Source: a virus. From it: 41,902 nt of DNA. The notes beneath the pieces are model-generated. The model was not told where the DNA came from and ran no database searches. It saw nothing but the letters and a program-made list of their open reading frames with translations. Positions 14,045 to 21,368 of this stretch are shown here, piece by piece; the stretch's first letter is position 1; every line of letters begins with the position of its first letter. The DNA is taken from positions 1 through 41,902 of the IMG/VR virus record IMGVR_UViG_3300025913_000068. One strand, written 5' to 3'. The position numbers and the translations under genes are program-made.

Positions 14045-14455
14045 ATGAACCGAGATTTATTCCTATCTGACTTTCGCCAGCTGGCCCGGCTCCATCCACC
14101 GGAAGAACTACCAACCGTCATAGCCGACTATGTGAAAAACATGTGCTTTGTCCCGGGACATTGCAAGTTCGAACAGCTGGTCCATGAGGACGTTGTTATA
14201 GGGTTGTGTTGCAACTATTTCCAGATGCATTTGGAAGATATGGCAAAGCCCGATCGACATGCGGAAGTCCGGCGGCCCAGACAAATTACCATGTACCTGC
14301 TGGCCAGTCGTTGCGGCATACCCCACCGAAATATCGGCAAACTATTCAACCGGGACCGCACGACCGTGACAGCGACGAAACATCGCATCGAGGAAGAGAT
14401 GGAAATCAATCAGGCGCTCCGCTTGGAGATAGAGCAATTGAACGCCCAACTATGA
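14045..14455 (+). CDS. Stand-alone DnaA domain IV-like protein
   Basis: 136 residues. Residues about 76-115 (RRPRQITMYLLASRC, then NIGKLFNRDRTTVTATKHRI) match the DnaA C-terminal DNA-binding domain, including the RPRQ basic loop and the RD-x-TTV signature of the recognition helix. There is no AAA+ domain, so it cannot replace DnaA as an ATP-dependent initiator. It may bind DnaA boxes on the phage or host chromosome. The N-terminal 70 residues are helical with several Cys. The TerS-side genes are far away; its neighbours are replication genes. Confidence 0.75.
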   Translation: MNRDLFLSDFRQLARLHPPEELPTVIADYVKNMCFVPGHCKFEQLVHEDVVIGLCCNYFQMHLEDMAKPDRHAEVRRPRQITMYLLASRCGIPHRNIGKLFNRDRTTVTATKHRIEEEMEINQALRLEIEQLNAQL

Positions 14456-14459
14456 CCCT

Positions 14460-14660
14460 ATGGACCTATACGACAAAATCCGCCTTATGAAGGACTTAAT
14501 TAAAGAGAACAAGGATATAACAATTGAAGAGTATTGGGAGACGGTAAAAGAGATTGAGAGTGTGGAGCATAAGACGGATTCGATGTATTTGCAGACTACA
14601 TCCGGTATCCTGGATAGCGAGATTATTCACAACAAATTCACAAAGAAAAAGGCATCATGA
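14460..14660 (+). CDS. Hypothetical protein (66 aa)
   Basis: Small charged protein (MDLYDKIRLMKDLIKENKDI) with a helical N-terminus. Overlaps the next gene by 4 nt. Not recognised. Confidence 0.45.
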   Translation: MDLYDKIRLMKDLIKENKDITIEEYWETVKEIESVEHKTDSMYLQTTSGILDSEIIHNKFTKKKAS

Positions 14661-14905
14661 TACACCAGGCGGATAAGCAATTAAAGGAAAAGTGGTTAGC
14701 TGCATTCAATGGGCTGGATAACGCATCCAAGGCCACTTTAAAACTATGCCTGCTTTCTCTCAGGGAAGATGCTTTAGCTAAGGCGAATCATTGCTGGAAG
14801 AAACATAAGGCACCTATGGCGCTATATTGGAAAGTAGTGGGAGTTTATGCCGGTCATCTTGCAAAAGCGATAAAACCTACGAGCAATAAACCTTCAGACA
14901 TATGA
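14657..14905 (+). CDS. Hypothetical protein (82 aa)
   Basis: Helical protein containing WLAAFNGLDNASKATLKLCL and a Trp/Lys-rich middle. Coupled on both sides by 4-nt overlaps. Not recognised. Confidence 0.45.
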   Translation: MIHQADKQLKEKWLAAFNGLDNASKATLKLCLLSLREDALAKANHCWKKHKAPMALYWKVVGVYAGHLAKAIKPTSNKPSDI

Positions 14906-15087
14906 GACAAATCAAAACCTTTTTCAGCTTCCTCTATTGCCTCGATGCTTACGTTGGATGTGAAAGAATCACCTTATGGGACAGGATATACAAAAGGCGG
15001 ATTGGCATCCGCAGGGCATGGCGGATATCCAAGAACTTGAAAAGGATCAATAAGCAATTCTCCACCGGTAAACCTGAAACACTATGA
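14902..15087 (+). CDS. Small basic protein (61 aa)
   Basis: The N-terminus is moderately hydrophobic (FFSFLYCLDAYVG) and the C-terminus is very basic (RRIGIRRAWRISKNLKR). Overlaps neighbours by 4 nt. It may be membrane-associated or nucleic-acid binding. Not recognised. Confidence 0.4.
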   Translation: MRQIKTFFSFLYCLDAYVGCERITLWDRIYKRRIGIRRAWRISKNLKRINKQFSTGKPETL

Positions 15088-15440
15088 CGCTCGAAGAAGC
15101 AAAAAAATTAATTGGTAACTGCGTTTACTGCGGTCTTTATGCCAACGGGATCATAGACGAAAGGCCGGAGAGGATTGATGCATCGCTGGCTGATCTCATG
15201 GAGGCGAACCAACTTGTAGCGGAAGCCAACGAAGCAGCAGAAAAGAAACAACGTGAGGAAGGTGGGAGTTGCAGCATACAAATGACGGTCGCGGAACGCG
15301 GATTGGCTGCTATGTATGTCGCTGCAAACTTTACAGGTGGCAGCTGTGAAGAACCCAATATAGTAGGCTATGCCAACGGCAATTATGTCATGGTCATCCA
15401 TGAAAGGCATTTGAAACGTGAAGAAACAGAGGATGAATAA
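15084..15440 (+). CDS. Hypothetical protein (118 aa)
   Basis: Contains a CVYCGLYANGIIDERPERID segment and acidic helical regions, then MTVAERGLAAMYVAANF. A few cysteines but no clear zinc motif. Not recognised. Confidence 0.45.
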   Translation: MTLEEAKKLIGNCVYCGLYANGIIDERPERIDASLADLMEANQLVAEANEAAEKKQREEGGSCSIQMTVAERGLAAMYVAANFTGGSCEEPNIVGYANGNYVMVIHERHLKREETEDE

Positions 15441-15633
15441 AGCTATCGAAATATTACCCGAACCAGGAAGACAATTGCATCTCATGGTGTTCGGACGTTT
15501 CGGGTTCACTGGATATTACGACGGAGGCTTGAACCTGTTCTATGTTGATATGGCGGTAAGTGGCCCCGCGTATTATGGTCCACTTGTAATTGAATGGATA
15601 TATAAATCTAAACATAATGAAAAAGAAAAATAA
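15433..15633 (+). CDS. Hypothetical protein (66 aa)
   Basis: Starts at the ATG at 15433, overlapping the previous stop by 8 nt. A GTG at 15418 would extend it. It has a beta-rich middle (LHLMVFGRFGFTGYYDG). Not recognised. Confidence 0.4.
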   Translation: MNKAIEILPEPGRQLHLMVFGRFGFTGYYDGGLNLFYVDMAVSGPAYYGPLVIEWIYKSKHNEKEK

Positions 15634-15805
15634 GTGGTATTTGGTCGAGTTCTTATCGGGCGAACCCTGTGAATGGTTGGTAGCTAAATGGAATGGAGCG
15701 CATTGGGAAAATATTGATGGAGATATCATTGATTATTTCCATGCGCGATACATCCTTATATCCGATATGGAAAAACATTTGTTCGGGAAATTTACTAACG
15801 AATAA
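15617..15805 (+). CDS. Hypothetical protein (62 aa)
   Basis: Starts at the ATG at 15617, overlapping the previous gene by 17 nt. Trp- and Tyr-rich (KKKNKWYLVEFLSGEPCEW). It is probably a compact beta fold. Not recognised. Confidence 0.4.
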   Translation: MKKKNKWYLVEFLSGEPCEWLVAKWNGAHWENIDGDIIDYFHARYILISDMEKHLFGKFTNE

Positions 15806-15816
15806 ACCCACCCACC

Positions 15817-16122
15817 ATGAATAACGATCTATCTGGCGTATTAAAAGAAGCCGATCCCAACGAAGTAATAAAAGAACTACAGACAGCCTACCAGGAAGTG
15901 CGCGAAGAGAATAAGCGATTAAGGGCTGAAATGGACCAGGAGAAGAGAAAAGAAGCCATTGCCTTTCTCGAAGCAGTGACCGAAGAAGGATGTAATAATT
16001 ACTTCAGAATTGGTGACAGCTGGTTTTTGGGGGAAGAAACCGACGATGATCCGGAGGGTCCTTTTACCAGCGAACAATTATATGACCAATACCTTAAGTC
16101 TAAAATTCATGACAATGGATAA
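15817..16122 (+). CDS. Hypothetical coiled-coil protein (101 aa)
   Basis: Residues 15-50 form a charged helix (EVIKELQTAYQEVREENKRL), likely a coiled coil, followed by a short acidic part with NNYFRIGDSWFLGEE. Not recognised. Overlaps the next gene by 8 nt. Confidence 0.45.
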   Translation: MNNDLSGVLKEADPNEVIKELQTAYQEVREENKRLRAEMDQEKRKEAIAFLEAVTEEGCNNYFRIGDSWFLGEETDDDPEGPFTSEQLYDQYLKSKIHDNG

Positions 16123-16321
16123 AACAGAAATAAAACCAGGCCAATCCTTCGAGGTCATCACCGGACTGCCTCTAAAAGTAATGGCAGTAACCGAAGGCTA
16201 CGTAATGGCCAGACATAAGGGATGCTTTCCCTTTGTTGAAACTGTTGAAGCCTTTAAGGCGAGGGTAAGCAAATACAAACCGAGGTCCTCAGCCGCCAAC
16301 CCAACACACGCAAACCAATAA
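16115..16321 (+). CDS. Hypothetical small protein (68 aa)
   Basis: The ATG at 16115 overlaps the preceding gene by 8 nt. The frame is open upstream to 16010 but overlaps more there. Beta-rich (GQSFEVITGLPLKVMAVTEG), probably a small barrel. Not recognised. Confidence 0.4.
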   Translation: MDKTEIKPGQSFEVITGLPLKVMAVTEGYVMARHKGCFPFVETVEAFKARVSKYKPRSSAANPTHANQ

Positions 16322-16331
16322 ACTATAAATA

Positions 16332-17429
16332 ATGGGGAACAAATCATTGGATGAATTAGCAAAAGATTATGCTGCTGGATATGAAGTAGCATCTGAAAAT
16401 GTCCTTTTTTATTGCGCAAAATTTCACGAAACGGGCGATAATGAATGCATAGATCAGTGTGAAAATTGCAAAGAAATAGCCCCACCTCTTATCGCCCCCT
16501 CCGCCAACAACCAGATAGAGGGCGAAAAGGTGTTAAGGTGGGTGAATCAGCGAATAGCCTACCTGATAGAAGTTGAACGGGATTCCTTGAACAATATCGA
16601 TGCCGTGCCAGTTGGTAGCCCGGAACGTCGGACGTCCTGGGATTTCATCAAGGAATTGGGGTACAGAAAGAACGAGCTTCGGGATTTAAAGCGGCATATT
16701 GAAGGGGCAGACGTCCCCGCCATCCAGCCCGCAGAGATACCGAAATTGCCTGTAAATCAGGTCTGGGACTTATCCGGCATCACGGATGACCAGAAACACG
16801 CCTTTGTAGACGGAATGGTCAAAATAACCGCCGAAAACTTCCTCAAAGTGTTCGTCATGCTGGCTTTGAAGGATGGGATAGAATCAGGGGTTGTAAACGA
16901 GGCGACAGGAGATCAGTTCATTCTGATATTCAAGAAGCTGAAATACCCCTCAGCCCAGGCCGAAGAGGAACCACAGATGGAAGACGCTTTCGATGTCCTA
17001 TGCCCATTTTGCAACAGACCTATTGATATTGACAAAAGCGATAGTTGCGTTTGTGGGGCCAAAATTGAGGAAAAGGAAGCGCCCACAGGAACCCTATCCC
17101 TCCCCGTAGAGGAAGTGCCTAAGATGAGCGATGAATTAGCGGCAATGGCTGATGTAGCCGCAATTGAATATGGCGATACGAACGGTCAAAGCGTATGTCG
17201 AGAAGAGATTGATTATGACAATTCGGCTGATTTGACAGACGCATTCCTGGCGGGGCAAAACTGGATGTATAGGGAGATGCAAAAAGAGATATCCTCCCTG
17301 CGCACCCAGCTATCCGAAGCCCAAAAGGACCGGGACGAATACAAGAAAACACTCGACTTTCTTTCAACCAAAATGGGAATAAGCATACCTACGCTTATGT
17401 CGGCAGCGGGAAAGGAGGTTAGACCATGA
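16332..17429 (+). CDS. Hypothetical protein with zinc-ribbon and coiled-coil (365 aa)
   Basis: The largest gene of the small-ORF block. It has an ECIDQCENCKEIAPP segment (Cys pair) near residues 37-50, then a helical middle. CPFCNRPIDIDKSDSCVCGA (around 224-243) is a clear zinc-ribbon with CxxC...CxC. A coiled coil follows near the end (about 315-345). No enzyme motif. Overlaps the next gene by 4 nt. Not recognised. Confidence 0.5.
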   Translation: MGNKSLDELAKDYAAGYEVASENVLFYCAKFHETGDNECIDQCENCKEIAPPLIAPSANNQIEGEKVLRWVNQRIAYLIEVERDSLNNIDAVPVGSPERRTSWDFIKELGYRKNELRDLKRHIEGADVPAIQPAEIPKLPVNQVWDLSGITDDQKHAFVDGMVKITAENFLKVFVMLALKDGIESGVVNEATGDQFILIFKKLKYPSAQAEEEPQMEDAFDVLCPFCNRPIDIDKSDSCVCGAKIEEKEAPTGTLSLPVEEVPKMSDELAAMADVAAIEYGDTNGQSVCREEIDYDNSADLTDAFLAGQNWMYREMQKEISSLRTQLSEAQKDRDEYKKTLDFLSTKMGISIPTLMSAAGKEVRP

Positions 17430-17641
17430 CGCTACGTGATCTACAATTCGGTGACCGATTTATTGCGGCCTCCGCTAAGGACAAACAAAAGGCAGAGCGC
17501 TTTACCGTCACTGGGCAGCCCGAATTTAACCGCGCAGCTGGGACGGCTACAAGGAAATGTCGGTCCGACAGAGGGGGCACGTTCGATAAGCAATGCAGGC
17601 TCCCAGTAATTAAGCTGGGCGGAAAGGAGGACGAGGCGTGA
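17426..17641 (+). CDS. Hypothetical small protein (71 aa)
   Basis: Basic, beta-rich protein starting MTLRDLQFGDRFIAASAKDK. A FGDRF pattern of this kind appears in short phage accessory proteins that also sit in such clusters. Coupled on both sides. Confidence 0.45.
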   Translation: MTLRDLQFGDRFIAASAKDKQKAERFTVTGQPEFNRAAGTATRKCRSDRGGTFDKQCRLPVIKLGGKEDEA

Positions 17642-18006
17642 CCGACCGCCTGACCATATCGCAATACAAGGCCCTGTCCAAAAAGAAGCCGAAGTACGGC
17701 AATAAGAAGACCGTGGTCGATGGAATAAAGTTTGACAGTCTTAAAGAGGCGAACCGGTATTGTGTCTTAAAGCTACTTGATAAGGCGGACAAGATCCGAG
17801 GTTTGGAGATACACCCGCTTTTAAGGCTCGTAGTTAATGGGCGACACGTTTGCGACTACGAGGGCGACTTTTCATATTACCTGCCGGAAACCGGCCAAAG
17901 AGTGATTGAGGACGTGAAATCCGAGATCACCCGAAAGAACCGGGCCTATAGGATAAAGGTGAAATTGGTTCACGCCTGCTATGGTATTGAAATATTGGAA
18001 ACCTAA
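17638..18006 (+). CDS. DUF1064-type PD-(D/E)XK nuclease
   Basis: 122 residues, GTG start overlapping the preceding stop. It contains KYGNKKTVVDGIKFDSLKEA, then CDYEGDFSYYLPETGQRVIE and DVKSEITRKNRAYRIKVKLV. The order of the DG-x-FDS-x-E, DF-Y and D-V-K motifs is that of DUF1064, a family with PD-(D/E)XK fold found in phages near replication genes. It may act as a Holliday-junction or repair nuclease. The exact activity is inferred. Confidence 0.75.
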   Translation: MTDRLTISQYKALSKKKPKYGNKKTVVDGIKFDSLKEANRYCVLKLLDKADKIRGLEIHPLLRLVVNGRHVCDYEGDFSYYLPETGQRVIEDVKSEITRKNRAYRIKVKLVHACYGIEILET

Positions 18007-18009
18007 ACT

Positions 18010-18079
18010 TATCCCCAGCCTCCTGGGGAGCCGAAAGGCAGTGCGGAGGACGGCATAGCTCCCAGCCGGGACGGGGGTA
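18010..18079 (+). ncRNA. Candidate structured RNA element
   Basis: In the 144-nt gap after the DUF1064 gene, a 70-nt stretch can form an outer stem, TATCCCC (18010-18016) with GGGGGTA (18073-18079). Inside are a perfect CCCCAG-CCTC-CTGGGG hairpin that competes with it, GCC-GAAA-GGC (18030-18039, GNRA loop) and GGAG/CTCC (18045-18062). It does not match any riboswitch class I recognise. The alternative pairings look like a switch, but that is inference. It is followed by a T-rich stretch and a gene start at 18151. Confidence 0.35.
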
Positions 18080-18150
18080 TTTTATAACAAGCTACTAAAA
18101 CGGATTTTAACGGCCTGCGTTTCTACGTGGGCCACTTTAAAAGGAGCGAT

Positions 18151-18690
18151 ATGAAAATTCGTTGTGCACAATGCGGAAAGTGGACCGAGAAATCAACGGG
18201 CCATGCGAATAGAGCGAGGAAGCTAAAAGCCCGCATGTTCTGTAGCCGCAAATGCTTTGGCTTGTTCTGGCGTAGTAATAAAACTAACGAGGAAAAGAAA
18301 GCAGAGAAAGCTGCTTATGACAAGAAGTACAACAGAAAAAATCAGGATTGGAGAGCATTTCAAAACGCCTTTTGGTTTGTGTGGGATTATCAAAAGAATG
18401 CTGAAAAATACAGGCAATGGCGCCGAAGGAGGATGAAAGCCCATGTCGATTATTGCAGGCGTCCCGAATATAAGAAGTGGAAGAAAAAGTACGATGAAAG
18501 CCATATGGCAGCGAAAAAATACGGGGATTTCGCAGAAGCCGCACTCATCTTAAAAAAGCTCGAAGGCATGATTGATAGGCAACGTGCCCGGATAGATAAA
18601 GATTGTCACAATAAAACAAAAAAAAGGAAAAAGTTATGGAAAAACTTACAGCAGTCAACCTTAAAAAAGCCCTATGGGAAACGCTCATAG
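18151..18690 (+). CDS. Zinc-finger protein, basic (179 aa)
   Basis: The ATG at 18151 has AAGGAG 8 nt upstream, a rare clear ribosome-binding site in this window. An in-frame GTG at 18127 is upstream. The N-terminus has CAQCGKWTEK and FCSRKCFG, a CxxC...CxxxC zinc finger (residues 5-32). The rest is highly basic and helical with Trp/Tyr/Lys (WRRRRMKAHVDYCRRPEYKK), likely nucleic-acid binding. Not recognised. Confidence 0.55.
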   Translation: MKIRCAQCGKWTEKSTGHANRARKLKARMFCSRKCFGLFWRSNKTNEEKKAEKAAYDKKYNRKNQDWRAFQNAFWFVWDYQKNAEKYRQWRRRRMKAHVDYCRRPEYKKWKKKYDESHMAAKKYGDFAEAALILKKLEGMIDRQRARIDKDCHNKTKKRKKLWKNLQQSTLKKPYGKRS

Positions 18691-18845
18691 GCTTAAAGTC
18701 CGGGAAAGTTCAGTATACCGATGCGGACGCCATTGCTTCGCAGGCAAGGGAGATCATCCGGACAACGAACACGCAGATCAAAATCGCTCAGTCGTCCAAC
18801 AGGGGTCTGCCGAAAGAAGTCATCGGTTTTAGCGAAAGCGATTAG
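18636..18845 (+). CDS. Small helical phage protein (69 aa)
   Basis: Overlaps the zinc-finger gene by 55 nt in another frame. The sequence MEKLTAVNLKKALWETLIGL, then DADAIASQAREIIRTTNTQI and LPKEVIGF, resembles small helical proteins often found in phage replication or regulatory regions. The ATG at 18636 follows a purine-rich AAAAAGGAAAAAG stretch. Function unknown. Confidence 0.55.
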   Translation: MEKLTAVNLKKALWETLIGLKSGKVQYTDADAIASQAREIIRTTNTQIKIAQSSNRGLPKEVIGFSESD

Positions 18846-18882
18846 TTTTTAATCCGTACCCATAAATTTTAAAGCTCTCAAA

Positions 18883-19059
18883 ATGAATAAGAAAGTCACA
18901 ATCGCCCGCTTCATCCTTTTCCTGCTCATAGCAGCCTGGTTGATCTATGCCTGCTGCAATGCCTGGAGACAGGTAAAACCCCCGGAAAGGACCCCAGAAC
19001 AAGCAATGGAGGATACGTTGAGGATAGAGCAACATAAAATACAGGAAGAACAATTATGA
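18883..19059 (+). CDS. Small membrane protein (58 aa)
   Basis: Starts at the ATG at 18883. Residues 7-25 are hydrophobic (IARFILFLLIAAWLIYACC), with a polar C-terminus rich in Glu and Gln. Single-pass. Its stop overlaps the YopX gene start (ATGAG). Not recognised. Confidence 0.5.
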   Translation: MNKKVTIARFILFLLIAAWLIYACCNAWRQVKPPERTPEQAMEDTLRIEQHKIQEEQL

Positions 19060-19472
19060 GCCGGGAAATAAAATTCAGGGGACTATCAATAAATGGATTT
19101 TGGTATTACGGCCTTCTCTCGATTTCGCAGGGGTTGGCCGGCCAGCCACCGGCAGGATATTATATTTCAAACGATGCGGGAATGCCCTGGGCGTACAATG
19201 TAAGACCTGAAACAGTTGGTCAATTCACGGGCTTGATCGACATAAAAGGAAAGGATATTTACCAAGGGGACAAGGTTCTTTTTGATAATCGCCTTTATGA
19301 AGTTGCAATCAATTTCAATGGGTATTATCTCCAGCGCTTCAAGCTGTGGAGAGGAAAATTTGTCCCGTCTCAATCCTACGCCATGTCTTTGATAACCAAG
19401 CCATGTAAGGACAGATTTGGGGGTGAGGTAGATAGGGCTGAAGTCGTTGGAAACATCTTTGAGAATCAATAA
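19056..19472 (+). CDS. YopX-family phage protein
   Basis: 138 residues. MSREIKFRGLSINGFWYYG at the N-terminus, and VGQFTGLIDIKGKDIYQGD followed by KVLFDNRLYEV, are the signature of the YopX family (PF09643), small phage and prophage proteins with an all-beta fold. The molecular function is unknown. The position before the late genes is common. Confidence 0.85.
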   Translation: MSREIKFRGLSINGFWYYGLLSISQGLAGQPPAGYYISNDAGMPWAYNVRPETVGQFTGLIDIKGKDIYQGDKVLFDNRLYEVAINFNGYYLQRFKLWRGKFVPSQSYAMSLITKPCKDRFGGEVDRAEVVGNIFENQ

Positions 19473-19499
19473 CCGCCCACAAGGGCATAAACCAAGCAA

Positions 19500-19769
19500 A
19501 TGAGAACGGCAACACTATCGCAAAGGGAGCGCGAGGAGATAATGGATGAAGTTCAAAAGGTAACCAACCATTACAGCCTCTTAAGGCAAGAACTTCTCAA
19601 ATATGCCGTACCAAAATACCGCATAAGTTTTGAAGGAATTGAGCCGATTTATGACGAAAAGGTAACGGAATTTCTGCGAAAGATTGATCGATGGGAAATG
19701 GAAGCTATTCGGGGAATAGAGGAGCGAACAGGAATCAGCCTTGTGCCTAAACAACTTGAAAATCAATAA
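19500..19769 (+). CDS. Hypothetical protein (89 aa)
   Basis: Charged helical protein (LSQREREEIMDEVQKVTNHY). An RYISFEG-like middle and a helical end follow. It precedes the first solo LuxR gene by 5 nt. Not recognised. Confidence 0.4.
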   Translation: MRTATLSQREREEIMDEVQKVTNHYSLLRQELLKYAVPKYRISFEGIEPIYDEKVTEFLRKIDRWEMEAIRGIEERTGISLVPKQLENQ

Positions 19770-19774
19770 TCACC

Positions 19775-20062
19775 ATGACCGACCCCATAGAAGCCATCAT
19801 AACCCAGCTGCGCTACGCCCAGGAGATAATCAAGACGGGGGGCATAGACCTTAATCCGGATAAATGCGGCCCGCTATCTTCTTTGGAAGCCATCGTCCTA
19901 CAGCTGTGCGCCGAAGGATATTCCAGCCAGGAGATAGCCGGCAAGGTCCATCGATCTACTCGAACCGTCGAAAGCATACGCTACCGCATTTTGGGCAAGC
20001 TCCGGGCAAAGACCATGGCCCAGGCGGTCAGTGTGGCGTGGAGGAAGGGGATTTTGAAGTAA
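19775..20062 (+). CDS. Solo LuxR-type HTH regulator 1
   Basis: 95 residues. The C-terminal 60 residues form a GerE/LuxR helix-turn-helix: LSSLEAIVLQLCAEGYSSQE, IAGKVHRSTRTVESIRYRIL, then KLRAKTMAQAV. There is no receiver or autoinducer domain, so DNA binding is not controlled by phosphorylation or acyl-HSL in an obvious way. Position before the terminase suggests late-gene control. Confidence 0.8.
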   Translation: MTDPIEAIITQLRYAQEIIKTGGIDLNPDKCGPLSSLEAIVLQLCAEGYSSQEIAGKVHRSTRTVESIRYRILGKLRAKTMAQAVSVAWRKGILK

Positions 20063-20071
20063 ACTAAAAAA

Positions 20072-20464
20072 ATGCAAATGAAGATCAAATCAGAATTTTC
20101 TATCGACAAATGTCAGGAAAAGCAAATGAAGGAGCCCTCGCAGCTGCTGGAATATACCAGGATGCGGGCCGCCTCAGCCCTTGGGAATAAAATAATCGAA
20201 CTTTTCCCATATGTCAAAGACGAGAAAAGTAGTTGGCCCGAGGGAAATCCGGTACCAGACCCTTTTGAATGCAGAGCATACTCCCCGGTATATGACATTT
20301 ATCGGTGTGAAATTATTGTGCTTTCGAAGCCAGATTGGAATAGCCTTGGGAATGCTTTGCAGCATATAATTTTGGATGTTGCCGCCGGGAGGGTAAGTCC
20401 CGATCAGGCTGTCAAAGAGGCAATGCAGGCTATTGAGCACCATTGCCAACCAGAGAGGCCGTAA
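20072..20464 (+). CDS. Hypothetical protein (130 aa)
   Basis: Lies between the two LuxR-like genes. It has a helical N-terminus (SQLLEYTRMRAASALGNKII) and PVYDIYRCEIIVLSKPDWNS. An in-frame ATG further along (20129 or so) is possible. Not recognised. Confidence 0.45.
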   Translation: MQMKIKSEFSIDKCQEKQMKEPSQLLEYTRMRAASALGNKIIELFPYVKDEKSSWPEGNPVPDPFECRAYSPVYDIYRCEIIVLSKPDWNSLGNALQHIILDVAAGRVSPDQAVKEAMQAIEHHCQPERP

Positions 20465-20487
20465 CCCATTAAAAAGTAGACAATACT

Positions 20488-20706
20488 ATGGAAGAGCCAA
20501 TAAAGAAAAGAGATAGATTAACCCAGCGGGAAGCCGAAATACTCATCGACATAGCTAACGGTATGAGCACGAAAGAGATTGCCGCCAAGTACGGCATCGC
20601 TGTCAATACCGCTAAGGTTCACCGGCATAACATTATCAAGAAAACGCACTGCTCAAATACCACACAAGCCGCCGTTCAATATCGCCGTTTCGCAAATATC
20701 ACCTAA
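20488..20706 (+). CDS. Solo LuxR-type HTH regulator 2
   Basis: 72 residues, almost only a LuxR/GerE helix-turn-helix: LTQREAEILIDIANGMSTKE, IAAKYGIAVNTAKVHRHNII, then KTHCSNTTQAAV. Both HTH helices are intact. It is the last gene before the packaging module. With the first solo LuxR it could switch on late transcription. This is inference from position. Confidence 0.8.
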   Translation: MEEPIKKRDRLTQREAEILIDIANGMSTKEIAAKYGIAVNTAKVHRHNIIKKTHCSNTTQAAVQYRRFANIT

Positions 20707-20720
20707 TCCTTTTGTTTAGT

Positions 20721-20775
20721 TCTTTGTGGAACCTTTTGCAATGCTCGTACATTCATTGCGCTAAAATGTGCAATG
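20721..20775 (+). promoter_or_regulatory. Putative late promoter region with GCAATG/CATTGC repeats
   Basis: In the 70-nt gap before the terminase genes, GCAATG (20738-20743) and CATTGC (20754-20759) form an inverted repeat, and a further GCAATG lies at 20770-20775. A TTTG around 20724-20727 is followed after about 21 nt by TACATTCA, a partial -7 match (TAnnTTTG). An activator-dependent late promoter would fit. Recognition by the LuxR-like proteins is only a proposal. Confidence 0.4.
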
Positions 20776-20776
20776 A

Positions 20777-21364
20777 GTGAGCAGTAAGGACGCAATAAAT
20801 AAGGCCAAGGCTACAGAAATCTGCGCAGACATGCTATGGGCTGGCAAAACAAGGCCCGATATCCTGCAATTCTTCGCAGAACGATACAGCGCCAAGGTTC
20901 GGACCATTGACGGGTACATCGCAGATGCCCGCCTGCTCAATGAGAAGCGCAGGGAGGCTGCCGAAGCGCTCAGGGCGGAGAAGGATAAGGAAGAGATCGA
21001 GGCCATCGCAAAAGAGCTTGGAATCACTCGTATGTCACAGCTGGCTGAATTGAAGAAGGTGGGATATATGGACCCCCGCAAGCTCTACCATGATGACGGA
21101 TCCCCCAAAGAAATAAGCCAACTAGATGATGAGACAGCCGGTGCCATAGCCGGCATAGAGACTTTGGAGGAACGCGACCCCTTCACCAAAAAGGTCATCG
21201 GAACTACCAAAAAGATAAAGAAGGAGAATAAGCTCACCGCCTTGTCGGAGATCAATCGTATGATGGGGTGGGTGACCCCCAATACCGTCAAGGTAGAGGC
21301 TGAGGAAAAAGGAGGCAAGGGCCAAACGGCAAAGAAGATATCCGTAACCTTAAACCTGAGCTGA
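20777..21364 (+). CDS. Terminase small subunit
   Basis: 195 residues with a GTG start. The N-terminal region is helical DNA-binding-like (ICADMLWAGKTRPDILQFFA). The C-terminal half has MDPRKLYHDDGSPKEISQLD, DETAGAIAGIETLEER and TTKKIKKENKLTALSEINRM, which is the Terminase_2 pattern (dP-kL-f, lDd-ta-ai, iKl-dK-aL). It recognises phage DNA for packaging. The large subunit is 4 kb away, which is unusual. Confidence 0.75.
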   Translation: MSSKDAINKAKATEICADMLWAGKTRPDILQFFAERYSAKVRTIDGYIADARLLNEKRREAAEALRAEKDKEEIEAIAKELGITRMSQLAELKKVGYMDPRKLYHDDGSPKEISQLDDETAGAIAGIETLEERDPFTKKVIGTTKKIKKENKLTALSEINRMMGWVTPNTVKVEAEEKGGKGQTAKKISVTLNLS

Positions 21365-21368
21365 GCCA

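Noticed and set aside
19775-20706. Quorum-sensing receptors (LuxR proteins)
   Set aside because: Both proteins lack the autoinducer-binding domain. Only the DNA-binding part is present.
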